From NCBI RefSeq assembly GCF_001618865.1, contig NZ_CP015136.1:2577001-2641000 (forward strand): a stretch of 64,000 nucleotides of DNA, written 5' to 3'. Below the pieces are notes generated by a model. That model searched no databases. It was not told where the DNA came from and was given only the letters and a program-made list of their open reading frames with translations. This document shows, one piece after another, positions 51,318 to 59,508 of this stretch. The stretch's first letter is position 1, and every line of letters begins with the position of its first letter. Source of the stretch: Luteitalea pratensis. Its GTDB lineage: Bacteria; Acidobacteriota; Vicinamibacteria; Vicinamibacterales; Vicinamibacteraceae. A program made the position numbers and the translations under genes.

Positions 51318-52814
51318 TCAGTAGATCTGGCGGGTCTTGGCGACGATCACGGCCGGCGGCGTTACGCCGGCCGCCAGCATGACCTCCCTCAGGGCCGCTT
51401 CGGTCTCGGGTGACGGCTTGAAGTTGCCGAAGCGATAGCCGGCGGAAATGGCCAGCGGCGTCCAGCCGAACTCGTCCGGCTGGTTCCAAACGTCGATGCG
51501 GGCGCCTTTCGCGGCGAGCATGCGCACGGCCTTCGGCAGGTTCTTGTACGCGGCGCCGTGCATTGCGGTTTCGCCATGGCGATCGACGGCATTCGGATCC
51601 GCGCCGAGGTCGAGCAGCAATTGCAGCGCCTCGAGCACCTCGGGTTCCGTGCCGGCGTCCTCGCCCGGCGACCTGGTGGCCAGGCCGGCCGCGACCATCA
51701 GCGGCGTGCTGCCGTCGACGTTCGGGATCGACGGGTCGGCCCCTGCCTTCACGAGCACCCGCATCAACTCGGCATCGGCGGTGAGCGCGGCGAGCAGGAA
51801 TGGCGTGGCGCCGCGTTCGTCGAGGCGCGTGTTGTTCAGGTTGGGCCGCTTCGTCATCCGTGCGTTGACGTTCGCGCCGCGCGCGACGAGGGCTCGCACC
51901 AGATCGAGACTCCCGACCTTGCCCGAGCCTTCCGGCGCCGGGTCGTTGTCGCCGACACCCGGCTTGCGGACCACGGTGAGCAGGTGCAGGGCGGTGTAGC
52001 CGGCCACGTCGCCATCGGGATGGGCGCCTGCGTCGAGCAGGGCGGCCGCCACCTCGAAATGCGCATTTCTCACGGCCATTAGCAACGGCGTCGTGCCCGC
52101 TGGGGGGACGCTGCCGCCGTAGCCGCGGCGGCGCGGCCCGGGCCCGTCTGGCGGAATGGCCTCGTTGACGTCCGCTCCCGCGTGGACCAACTCCCGGACG
52201 ACGTCGAGGCGTCCCTCGCGGGCCGCGAACAGGAGGGGCGTGAAGCCGGAGGACAAGTGGGCATGCACGTCGGCCCCGGCGGCGAGTAAAGCCAGGACCA
52301 CGGGGGCATGGCCCTCGGCGGCCGCCCACATCAGCGCGGTCTGGCCCCGCCGTTCGTCCTTCGCGTCGACAGGGGCTCCGCGTGACAACAGAAGCGACAC
52401 GGTGGGCAGCGATCCGGTCCGCGCGGCGGTCATCAGCGCCGTCTCGCCCCCGGGCAGGCTGGCAGTGGCTTCGGCGCCGGCGTCCAGGAAGCGGGCCACC
52501 ATCGCCGCATTGCCGTTGGTGCAGGCGATCGACAGTGGCGTCACGCCGTAGCGATTGCTGACGGTGACGCGTGCGCCGGCCCGGATCAGCGCGTCGGCGA
52601 CGTCGAGGTCGTCGTGGTGCGCGGCCCAATGCAGCGCCGTCATACCGTCGGCCTGGGCGGCGTTGACGTCGACGTTCCGCGTCAACAAGGTCTGCACCTC
52701 TGTCCATGCGGCGCGCTCGGCGGCATCGGCCAGCATCGCGTCAGCCGCAGACGCGCGGCCGCTCGCCAGGAGCAGCAGCACCGCCGTGCCGAGAGCGACG
52801 CGTCGCAGGGTCAT
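51318..52814 (-). CDS. Exported ankyrin-repeat protein
   Basis: 498 residues from ATG 52814, starting a signal peptide (MTLRRVALGTAVLLLLASGRASA). About ten ankyrin repeats follow, for example DGMTALHWAAHHDDLDVADA, YGVTPLSIACTNGNAAMVAR, GQTALMWAAAEGHAPVVLAL, GFTPLLFAAREGRLDVVREL and HGETAMHGAAYKNLPKAVRM. The domain binds proteins. It begins 10 bp after the DUF1552 stop and is the third gene of a DUF1592-DUF1552-ankyrin operon, suggesting it scaffolds those exported proteins. Confidence 0.9.
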   Translation of the reverse strand: MTLRRVALGTAVLLLLASGRASAADAMLADAAERAAWTEVQTLLTRNVDVNAAQADGMTALHWAAHHDDLDVADALIRAGARVTVSNRYGVTPLSIACTNGNAAMVARFLDAGAEATASLPGGETALMTAARTGSLPTVSLLLSRGAPVDAKDERRGQTALMWAAAEGHAPVVLALLAAGADVHAHLSSGFTPLLFAAREGRLDVVRELVHAGADVNEAIPPDGPGPRRRGYGGSVPPAGTTPLLMAVRNAHFEVAAALLDAGAHPDGDVAGYTALHLLTVVRKPGVGDNDPAPEGSGKVGSLDLVRALVARGANVNARMTKRPNLNNTRLDERGATPFLLAALTADAELMRVLVKAGADPSIPNVDGSTPLMVAAGLATRSPGEDAGTEPEVLEALQLLLDLGADPNAVDRHGETAMHGAAYKNLPKAVRMLAAKGARIDVWNQPDEFGWTPLAISAGYRFGNFKPSPETEAALREVMLAAGVTPPAVIVAKTRQIY

Positions 52815-52824
52815 GACCGCGATC

Positions 52825-54159
52825 TCAGACGGAGAGCAACTCGTCGACACGTCCCTTGCTGTCGGCGAAGGCGTCGAGGCGCACGCCGGCGCGTTCGAGC
52901 AGCGTCAGGTGGAGGTTGGCCAGTGGCGTCGGCTCCGCGAAGCGCACGTGGCGGGCGCCCGGCTGTGAGCCGGCGCCGCCGCCGGCCACGAGGATCGGCA
53001 GGTTCACGTGGTCGTGCACGTTCGGGTCGCCCATGCCGCTGCCATACAGGTACAGCGAGTGATCCAGCAGGCTGCCGTCGCCTTCGGGTGTCGCCTGCAG
53101 CGTCTCGAGGAAGGATGCGAAGAGCGACACGTGGAACGCGTTGATCTTCGCCATCCGCGCGACCTTGTCGGGGTCGTTGCCGTGGTGGGTCAGCGGGTGG
53201 TGCGGATCGCTGACACCGATCTCGGTGTAGCTGCGGTTGCTGGTCTCACGGGCGAGCTGGAACGTGATCACCCGCGTCACGTCGCCCTGCAGCGCGAGCA
53301 CCTGCAGGTCGAACATCAGCTTCGCGTGGTCGGCGTAGGAGGCGGGGACGCCGGCGGGACGATCGAGATCGGGCAGCGGCGCGTCCGCGACCTGGGCCTC
53401 CGCCTTCTGGATGCGCCGTTCGACCTCGCGCACAGTGTCGAGATAGCCGCCCACGCGCACCCGATCCTCGGCGCCGAGTGTCCGCTGCAGCCGCGCGATG
53501 TCCTCGTGCAGCACGTCGAGGAGGCTGGCGCGCCGCCGCAGGGCAGCCTGGCGATCCGCCGCGCTGCCGCCGTCGCCGAACAGCCGTTCGAACACGAGGC
53601 GCGGGTGTGCCTCGGCCGGCAGCGGCGTGGTGGGGGAGGCCCACGACAGGTTGTTCTGGTACACGCATGCGTAGCCGTTGTCGCACTGGCCCACCGTCTG
53701 CAGGAGGTCCATCGACATCTCGAGCGACGGCAGCAGCGTCTCGCGGCCCATCTGCTGGGCGGCCACCTGGTCGATCGTGGTGCCCAGGTAGTAGTCCGTA
53801 CTCTCGGTCCACTTGGCGCGCGCGGCGCTGAGGAATGCAGCGTTGGACGTCGCGTGCGTGCCTGGATACGCGTTCTTCAACTCGAGGTTGGAGAGGATGG
53901 TCAGCTGGTTGGCCACCGGTGCCAGCGACTGCAGCGTCGGCGAGAGCGCCGTGATGCGTCCCTCGCCTGGCGGTGTCCATCGCGGCAGGTCGCAGCCCAT
54001 CGGCATGTACACGAAACCGAGGCGCCGCACCGGCCGGGCGGGCGTCTTCGCCAAAGCCGTCATCGCCGGCAGCATCGCGTCGAGCAGCGGCAGCGCCACC
54101 GACGCGCCCATGCCACGAAGGAGTGCACGCCGCGGGACCGCCTTCTTGGTGATGATCAT
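52825..54159 (-). CDS. DUF1552 protein, Tat-exported
   Basis: 444 residues from ATG 54159, which overlaps the DUF1592 stop by 4 bp (ATGA). The N-terminus has a Tat motif (PRRALLRGMGASVALPLLDA). DUF1552 hallmarks include RLGFVYMPMGCDLPRWTPPG, THATSNAAFLSAARA, DYYLGTTIDQVAAQQMG and LYLYGSGMGDPNVHDHVNLP. The family has no proven enzyme activity; it is related to the sulfatase-like DUF1501 proteins and always travels with DUF1592-type cytochromes in Planctomycetota and Acidobacteriota. Extracellular breakdown of complex carbon is the usual guess. Confidence 0.9.
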   Translation of the reverse strand: MIITKKAVPRRALLRGMGASVALPLLDAMLPAMTALAKTPARPVRRLGFVYMPMGCDLPRWTPPGEGRITALSPTLQSLAPVANQLTILSNLELKNAYPGTHATSNAAFLSAARAKWTESTDYYLGTTIDQVAAQQMGRETLLPSLEMSMDLLQTVGQCDNGYACVYQNNLSWASPTTPLPAEAHPRLVFERLFGDGGSAADRQAALRRRASLLDVLHEDIARLQRTLGAEDRVRVGGYLDTVREVERRIQKAEAQVADAPLPDLDRPAGVPASYADHAKLMFDLQVLALQGDVTRVITFQLARETSNRSYTEIGVSDPHHPLTHHGNDPDKVARMAKINAFHVSLFASFLETLQATPEGDGSLLDHSLYLYGSGMGDPNVHDHVNLPILVAGGGAGSQPGARHVRFAEPTPLANLHLTLLERAGVRLDAFADSKGRVDELLSV

Positions 54160-56546
54160 CGTGACGTCCTCATCTGGAAGGGCTCGCTCTGCACCACGCC
54201 GAGCACGATCGACGACAGGCGGTACTCGTTGGGCTGTGCCGCGCGGACGATCGCGCGCACCGCGGGCGCATCGCTCGGCTCGACGCCTCGCCCGCAGGCG
54301 TACGTGAGGAGTTTCTCGGTGATCGTCGACGCCAGCAACTCCGGACGCGCCAGCAACGCTGCTTCGAGGCCGGTGACGTCGGTGAACGTGCGGCCGTCGG
54401 GCAGGCCGCCGGAGGCATCGATCGCGACGCCGTCCTCGACCTGGCGTCGCCGGCCGACAGCGTCGAACGTCTCGAGTGACAGGCCCACGGGATCGATGAT
54501 GTTGTGACAGCGCGCGCAGGCCTTGTTCTGGCGGTGCTCGGCAAGCCGCATTCGCCCCGAGAGGCGTCCGTCGACCGTGTTGTCCTTCAGGGCCGGCACG
54601 TCGGGCGGCGGTGCGGGTGGCGGGACGCCGAGCAGGTTGTCGAGCACCCACTTGCCGCGGAGGACCGGCGAGGTACGCGTCGCATAGGAGGTCACCGTCA
54701 GGATGCTGCCCTGGCGGAGCAGGCCACCACGCATGCTCGCGTCGTCCAGGGCGACGCGGCGGAAGCGCGAGCCGTACACGTGCCCGATTCCGTAGTGCTT
54801 CGCGAGCCGCTCGTTGAGGAAGGTGTACCTCGCCCGCAGCAGGTCAAGCGCGCTGCGATCCTCGCGCAGGATGCTGTCGACGAAGAGTTCGGTCTCCTGC
54901 CGGAAGGCCTGGCGCAGGTTGTCGTCGAAGTCCGGGAACAGGCGCATGTCCGGCGTGATCGCCTCAAGGCTGCGCAGGTGCAGCCACTGCGCCGCGAAGT
55001 TGGTTACGAGGGCCCGTGACCGATCGTCGGCGAGCATGCGGCGTACCTGCCGCTCGAGCACCGCGGGTTGGCGCAGCGTGCCGTCGATCGCGACTTCCAG
55101 CAGTTCGTCGTCCGGGATGCTGCTCCAGAGGAAGAACGACAACCGCGACGCGAGTGCAAGATCGCTGATGCGATAGGGCGTGCCCGCGGGCAGGCTGGCG
55201 GGATCGGTCTCGACCCGGAACAGGAACGAGGGGCTCACCAGCACGCCCGCCAACGCCATCTCGATGCCGGCGTCGAAATCACCACTGGCCCGACCCTGGC
55301 GGTAGAGAATCATCGGGCCCTCGAGGTCGGCTGGCGTGACGGGCCGCCGGTAGGCTCGGAACATCACACCGCCCAGGATGTTCCGGGCTGCGACGCTTTC
55401 TACCGCGGGGAGCCTCTCGCGGGTGCCGAAGATGCGACGCCGGCTCGGTGTGTCCCCCGGACCGCCAGCCGCGAGTGGCCCCACGATCGAGACGGAATAG
55501 ATGGCCGGCTGCAGTCGCGGATGCCGGTACGAGTTGAAGTGTGCCTGGTACGGTTGACGCGCCGTCTCTGGCAGGTCGGAGGGCTTCTTCGGAAAGGTGA
55601 CGCCGAGCACGTGCGGGCCAGCGCGGACGGCAAGCCGTGCGGTGAGGTGGGCATCGGCTTCGCGTGCAGGCTCACCGGACGCCTGTGGACGTTGCGGTTG
55701 CACCGCGAACGTCTGAACGCTCGCCCGATCCAGCAGGACCTCGACCTCGTGCGCCTCGGTCAGCCCCTCGATCTTCTCGTCACGATCGCGCCGAAGGCGG
55801 ATCGAGATGTCGTATTCGCCATCCTGCGGGAACGTGTAGGAGACGACGGTGCCGCCGCGGGTGCCGAGTGGCAGCCCCCCGATGTGCTCTTCCTGCGTGA
55901 GGTCAGGCGCCACCCTGAATGTGTCGCCGCCAGGGGAGCGCCCGACCCGGCCGACCGCGAGCCGGCTGATCTTCTCGGCCGCCGAGAGGTAGCGTTCGAG
56001 CAGCGTCGGCGACAGTTCGCCAACGGTGACGTTGTCGAAGCCGTAGCTGGATTCGTCGGCAGGCAGCAGGGCACTGACATCGACGTCCAGGGCGAGCAGG
56101 TCGCGGATGGCGTTGCCGTATTCGGTGCGTGTCAGCCGGCGGATCGTCGCCGGTCGTCCAGGGTTGGGGTGTGCCGCCGCGGCGCGGTCGAGGTCGGTCT
56201 CGAGCGACGTGACGATGGCCTCGTACGTCGCGTCGTCCGGCCGCGGCTCGCCGATGGGCGGCATCTGGCGGGTGCGCAGCTTCTTGACGACCTTCTCCCA
56301 GGCGACGGCATGCGCGGCGACGTCGCTCGCCATGATCGCCTCGAGCGACAGATCGGCCTTCTTCGACCCGTTGTCGTGGCAATCCAGGCAGTACTGCTCG
56401 ACCAGGTCGCGGGGCGACGCAACGGCGGTGCCGACGGCTGGCGCAGCCCGGTCGGGCGCGTCTGCTGTCAGCCGCAGGCCACCGGCCGCCACGAGGCCGG
56501 CAAGCCCGACCATCGTCGCGGCCCTGCGTGTATCAAGCAGGGGCAT
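54156..56546 (-). CDS. DUF1592/DUF1588/DUF1587/DUF1585 planctomycete-type cytochrome protein
   Basis: 796 residues from ATG 56546. After a signal or anchor (TMVGLAGLVAAGGLRLTADA) comes a c-type haem motif, CLDCH (residues 53-57), then DUF1587 (TIRRLTRTEYGNAIRDLLAL), a carbohydrate-binding-like domain, DUF1595/DUF1592 (FRAYRRPVTPADLEG, ASRLSFFLWSSIPDDELLE), DUF1588 (GGLLRQGSILTVTSYATRTSPV) with a second CARCH motif, and DUF1585 at the end. The standard domain order is complete. It is the first gene of a three-gene operon. TATCAT stands 8 nt before the ATG. Confidence 0.92.
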   Translation of the reverse strand: MPLLDTRRAATMVGLAGLVAAGGLRLTADAPDRAAPAVGTAVASPRDLVEQYCLDCHDNGSKKADLSLEAIMASDVAAHAVAWEKVVKKLRTRQMPPIGEPRPDDATYEAIVTSLETDLDRAAAAHPNPGRPATIRRLTRTEYGNAIRDLLALDVDVSALLPADESSYGFDNVTVGELSPTLLERYLSAAEKISRLAVGRVGRSPGGDTFRVAPDLTQEEHIGGLPLGTRGGTVVSYTFPQDGEYDISIRLRRDRDEKIEGLTEAHEVEVLLDRASVQTFAVQPQRPQASGEPAREADAHLTARLAVRAGPHVLGVTFPKKPSDLPETARQPYQAHFNSYRHPRLQPAIYSVSIVGPLAAGGPGDTPSRRRIFGTRERLPAVESVAARNILGGVMFRAYRRPVTPADLEGPMILYRQGRASGDFDAGIEMALAGVLVSPSFLFRVETDPASLPAGTPYRISDLALASRLSFFLWSSIPDDELLEVAIDGTLRQPAVLERQVRRMLADDRSRALVTNFAAQWLHLRSLEAITPDMRLFPDFDDNLRQAFRQETELFVDSILREDRSALDLLRARYTFLNERLAKHYGIGHVYGSRFRRVALDDASMRGGLLRQGSILTVTSYATRTSPVLRGKWVLDNLLGVPPPAPPPDVPALKDNTVDGRLSGRMRLAEHRQNKACARCHNIIDPVGLSLETFDAVGRRRQVEDGVAIDASGGLPDGRTFTDVTGLEAALLARPELLASTITEKLLTYACGRGVEPSDAPAVRAIVRAAQPNEYRLSSIVLGVVQSEPFQMRTSR

Positions 56547-56554
56547 TTGGCCGA

Positions 56555-56560
56555 ATGATA
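56555..56560 (-). promoter_or_regulatory. Probable -10 box of the DUF1592 gene
   Basis: TATCAT on the minus strand, 8 nt before ATG 56546. Only 39 bp separate this start from that of the divergent peroxiredoxin gene, and a CACCC-C-GGGTG palindrome lies between the two -10 boxes. Confidence 0.5.
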
Positions 56561-56572
56561 CACCCCGGGTGA

Positions 56573-56578
56573 TACCAT
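56573..56578 (+). promoter_or_regulatory. Probable -10 box of the peroxiredoxin gene
   Basis: TACCAT, 7 nt before ATG 56586, without a Shine-Dalgarno sequence. Confidence 0.5.
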
Positions 56579-56585
56579 CCTCGGC

Positions 56586-57188
56586 ATGTCCAGACTCCTG
56601 TTGTTCAGCATGGTCGCGTGCCTCGGCACGGCGACGCTGGCAGCACAGGGTCAGCCCCCTGCACCTGCGACTGCGCCGGCCGCTCCGGCACCACCACCGC
56701 AGTACTCGGCAGACCTGAAGGTCGGCGACATGGCGCCTGCCTTCTCGCTGCCGGGATCCGACGGCAAGACGCATTCACTGTCGGAGTACAAGGGAAAGAC
56801 CGTCGTGCTCGCCTGGTTCCCGAAAGCCTTCACCGGTGGTTGAACGGCCGAATGCAAGTCGCTCCGTGAGAGCGGCCCGATTCTGAAGACTTACGACATC
56901 ACGTACTTCATGGCCAGCGTCGACGACCTCGAGCAGAACACCAAGTTCGCGCAGATGCACGAGGCCGATTTCCCGATCCTCGCCGACCCGTCCAAGGCGA
57001 CGGCGATGAAGTACGGGGTCATCCGTACCGACCGGCCACCCGACCAGCAGTTCGCGGCGCGCTGGACGTTCTACATCGGTCCGGACGGAAAAATCCTCGA
57101 GATCGACAAGGCGCCCAACACGGCCACCGCCGGTCAGCTCATGATCGCGAAGCTCGACGCGCTCGGCGTCAAGAAGCGCGCGCAGTAG
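56586..57188 (+). CDS. Selenocysteine-containing peroxiredoxin, exported
   Basis: One frame from 56586 to 57188 is interrupted only by TGA at 56841-56843. Read as selenocysteine (U86) the product has 200 residues. It has a signal peptide ([20 protein letters not shown]), a proline/alanine-rich spacer, then an AhpC/TSA domain: [34 protein letters not shown]86, TAEC (C90, possible resolving cysteine), and after it [17 protein letters not shown] and [18 protein letters not shown] sits at the peroxidatic cysteine in a TxxUT motif known from selenoprotein peroxiredoxins. A SECIS-like hairpin follows (56846-56877). It would reduce peroxides in the periplasm. A nonsense mutation of TGC is the alternative; the hairpin and intact downstream frame argue against it. 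Confidence 0.85.
56846..56877 (+). promoter_or_regulatory. Bacterial SECIS-like hairpin
   Basis: Immediately downstream of the TGA, GGCC (56846-56849) pairs with GGCC (56874-56877) as a lower stem. GCTC (56861-56864) pairs with GAGC (56870-56873) as an upper stem with loop CGTGA (56865-56869). The apical GU lies 22-23 nt after the TGA, within the distance known for bacterial SECIS elements, which present G and U in the apical loop to SelB. Confidence 0.65.
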
Positions 57189-57241
57189 GTCTTCCTCGCG
57201 CCGCAGGTGTGCCTGTCACGTCGGCGGCGCGAGCCCTCGCT

Positions 57242-57247
57242 TACCAT
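57242..57247 (+). promoter_or_regulatory. Probable -10 box of the cupin gene
   Basis: TACCAT, 7 nt before ATG 57255. It overlaps an earlier in-frame ATG at 57246. Confidence 0.45.
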
Positions 57248-57254
57248 GGCGGCC

Positions 57255-57662
57255 ATGTCCGAACCCACCGACATCGTCATCGACGTCGACCGCTCCGCCG
57301 CCACATTGCCGGACGGGGTCATCGGCCTGGGGTCGATCTCCGCTGACGTGCAGGACGGCTGTCGCGTCTTCGTCCATTACAACGGGCCGACCGATCAGCT
57401 GTCTGGCATGTGTGCCGGCATGGCCGTGCTCGATCCGGGCGCATCGCCGCATCCGCCGCACAGGCACCCCGAAGAGGAGATCCTCGTGATCGCCGGCGGC
57501 ACCGGCGAAATCGACTGCGACGGCACGGTCACCCAGGTGGGCCCGGGGTCGATGATGTTCTGCGCCGGCGGCGTGTTGCATGGCATCGTCAACACCGGGC
57601 CGGTGCCACTCACGTTCTACTGGTCCAAGTGGTCGGCGCGCCCCGGCCTGCCGACGCCGTGA
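57255..57662 (+). CDS. Cupin-domain protein
   Basis: 135 residues, a single small cupin barrel. Motif 1 is PHPPHRHPEEEILVIAGGTG (two histidines and a glutamate for a metal) and motif 2 is GPGSMMFCAGGVLHGIVNTG with the last histidine. No signal peptide is present. Such proteins serve as isomerases, dioxygenases or binding proteins; nothing nearby settles the choice. It lies 66 bp downstream of the peroxiredoxin with its own predicted promoter. Confidence 0.8.
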   Translation: MSEPTDIVIDVDRSAATLPDGVIGLGSISADVQDGCRVFVHYNGPTDQLSGMCAGMAVLDPGASPHPPHRHPEEEILVIAGGTGEIDCDGTVTQVGPGSMMFCAGGVLHGIVNTGPVPLTFYWSKWSARPGLPTP

Positions 57663-57867
57663 CGTACGGCGGCCGGTCAGCCCGAAGCGTCGAGCAAGCT
57701 CGACGCCTACGCGCCCTCTGTGGTGTAGCGGTCGACCTTGGTCGACCGGCGACTCAGCCGTGTGCGGCAGGCGGCGTGTGCGCGTTGACAATGTGAAGCC
57801 GCACCGGCCGTTGGGCCACGCGTGCTGGCAACTCTCGAGGTCCTCCTTATCGTCGCGGAGGAGACGC
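57663..57867. repeat. Two palindromes upstream of the TPR gene
   Basis: GCGTCGAGC-AA-GCTCGACGC (57687-57706) and CGGTCGACC-TT-GGTCGACCG (57729-57748). No gene or heptamer array is seen. Confidence 0.8.
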
Positions 57868-59508
57868 ATGCGATTCCGTCTGGCTTTCATCAGGACAGTC
57901 ACGTGTACCTTGCTGGTCGTGGCGCCTCCGGGCGTGGTCACCGCCCAGCCGCAAGAGGCTCATGCGCACGGCCAGCCCGGCGAGCGACTCGGATCGGTGC
58001 ACTTCCCGACGTCGTGCGCGTCCGGCGTCCAGCCCGAGCTCGATCGCGGCGTCGCGCAGCTGCACTCGTTCTGGTTCTCCGCAGCCGTCGCCTCGTTCCA
58101 GAAGGTCCTGGCGAGCGATTCGTCGTGCGTCATGGCGCACTGGGGCATCGCGCTGAGCTGGTGGGGCAATCCGTTCGCGCCGTCGCGCTCGGCGGCATCC
58201 CTCGAGGCAGGCCGGGCCGCAGCCGAGGCAGGGCGGGTGAGCGGCGCCGGCACCGAGCGCGAGAAGGCCTGGCTTGCCGCCGTCGCGCTGCTGTACCGCG
58301 ACAGCGCCACCGTCGACCAGCGCACGCGTACGCTCGCCTACGAGAAGGCCATGGCAGCAGTCGTCCAACAGTATCCAGACGATGTCGAGGCGCGCATCTT
58401 CCATGCGCTGGCGCTCACGCAGACGGCGCTGCCGACTGACAAGACGTACGCCAACCAGTTGCAGGCCGACGCGATCCTCGAACGCGAGTTCGCCCGGCAG
58501 CCGGAGCATCCGGGCCTCGCGCATTACATCATCCACAGCCTCGACGTGCCCGCCCTGGCGCCTCGCGCGCTCGACGCCGCACGCCGCTACGCCGCGATCG
58601 CGCCAGCCGCCCCGCATGCCCTGCACATGCCCTCGCACACGTTCACGCGCGTGGGATCGTGGCAGGAGTCGATCGACACGAACCTGGCGTCGGCCGCGGC
58701 GGCGCGCAAGGACGGCGCAACAGCCGAGGAACTGCACGCGCTGGATTACCAGGCGTATGCCTACCTGCAGACCGCGCAGGATGCGGCAGCCGGACGCACG
58801 GTGGTGGCGATCGAGGCGCTCGTCTCGAAGATTTCGACTACGGGACCGGGCAACGCCGCGCCCCCTGCGGCAGGACACTACGCCCTGGCGGCCATCCCGG
58901 CGCGATATGCCCTCGAACGTGAGGACTGGGCCGCAGCCGCCGCGCTCGTGCCCCGTGAGACGCCCACGCAGTGGGCCAACGCCGTCTCGCATTTCGCTCG
59001 CGCACTCGGCGCGGCGAGGACGGGCAACGCGTCCGCAGCGCGGCAGGAGATCGTCCGTCTCGAAGCGATTCGCGATGCGGTGAAGGCGTCAGGCGACGCT
59101 TACTGGTCTGGGCAGGTGGAGATCCAGCGCCGCGGCGCGGCGGCGTGGGCGACGCTCGCGGACGGCAAGGTCGCGGAGGCGCTGGCGGAAATGCGGGAGG
59201 TCGCGGGCCTGGAGGACGCGACCGAGAAGGCCGCGGTGACGCCAGGGCCGATCAAGCCCGCACGTGAATTGCTCGCGGACATGCTGATGCAGGTCAACCG
59301 TCAGGCCGAGGCGCTGACCGAATACGAGGCCACGCTCGCCAAGGAGCCGCATCGGTTCCGCGCCACGTACGGCGCCGCGCGCGCGGCCGTTGCTGCCGGC
59401 GATGCACAGAAGGCCGCGACTCACTACGCGAACCTGGTCGTCCTCGCTGAGAAAGCGGACCAACCGCTGCGGAAGGAAGTCGTGGAGGCGCGGGCGCGTG
59501 CTCATTGA
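57868..59508 (+). CDS. Exported TPR-repeat protein
   Basis: 546 residues from ATG 57868, 7 nt after GGAGGA. A signal peptide (MRFRLAFIRTVTCTLLVVAP) is followed by VHFPTSCASGVQPELDRGVA, a segment with F-W-F and AHWGIALSWWGNPF that opens many secreted TPR proteins of Acidobacteriota. Alpha-helical repeats run through the rest, including YAAIAPAAPHALHMPSHTFT, EELHALDYQAYAYLQTAQDA and ALTEYEATLAKEPHRFRATY. A protein-binding or assembly role is likely. The two cysteines at the start of the mature part are not in a haem motif. Confidence 0.82.
   Translation: MRFRLAFIRTVTCTLLVVAPPGVVTAQPQEAHAHGQPGERLGSVHFPTSCASGVQPELDRGVAQLHSFWFSAAVASFQKVLASDSSCVMAHWGIALSWWGNPFAPSRSAASLEAGRAAAEAGRVSGAGTEREKAWLAAVALLYRDSATVDQRTRTLAYEKAMAAVVQQYPDDVEARIFHALALTQTALPTDKTYANQLQADAILEREFARQPEHPGLAHYIIHSLDVPALAPRALDAARRYAAIAPAAPHALHMPSHTFTRVGSWQESIDTNLASAAAARKDGATAEELHALDYQAYAYLQTAQDAAAGRTVVAIEALVSKISTTGPGNAAPPAAGHYALAAIPARYALEREDWAAAAALVPRETPTQWANAVSHFARALGAARTGNASAARQEIVRLEAIRDAVKASGDAYWSGQVEIQRRGAAAWATLADGKVAEALAEMREVAGLEDATEKAAVTPGPIKPARELLADMLMQVNRQAEALTEYEATLAKEPHRFRATYGAARAAVAAGDAQKAATHYANLVVLAEKADQPLRKEVVEARARAH

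Noticed and set aside
56706-56726. A palindrome-like GCAGACC-TGAA-GGTCGGC inside the peroxiredoxin gene as an inserted repeat
   Set aside because: It encodes ADLKVGD, which is normal in peroxiredoxins at this position, and the arms are imperfect, so coincidence is more likely.
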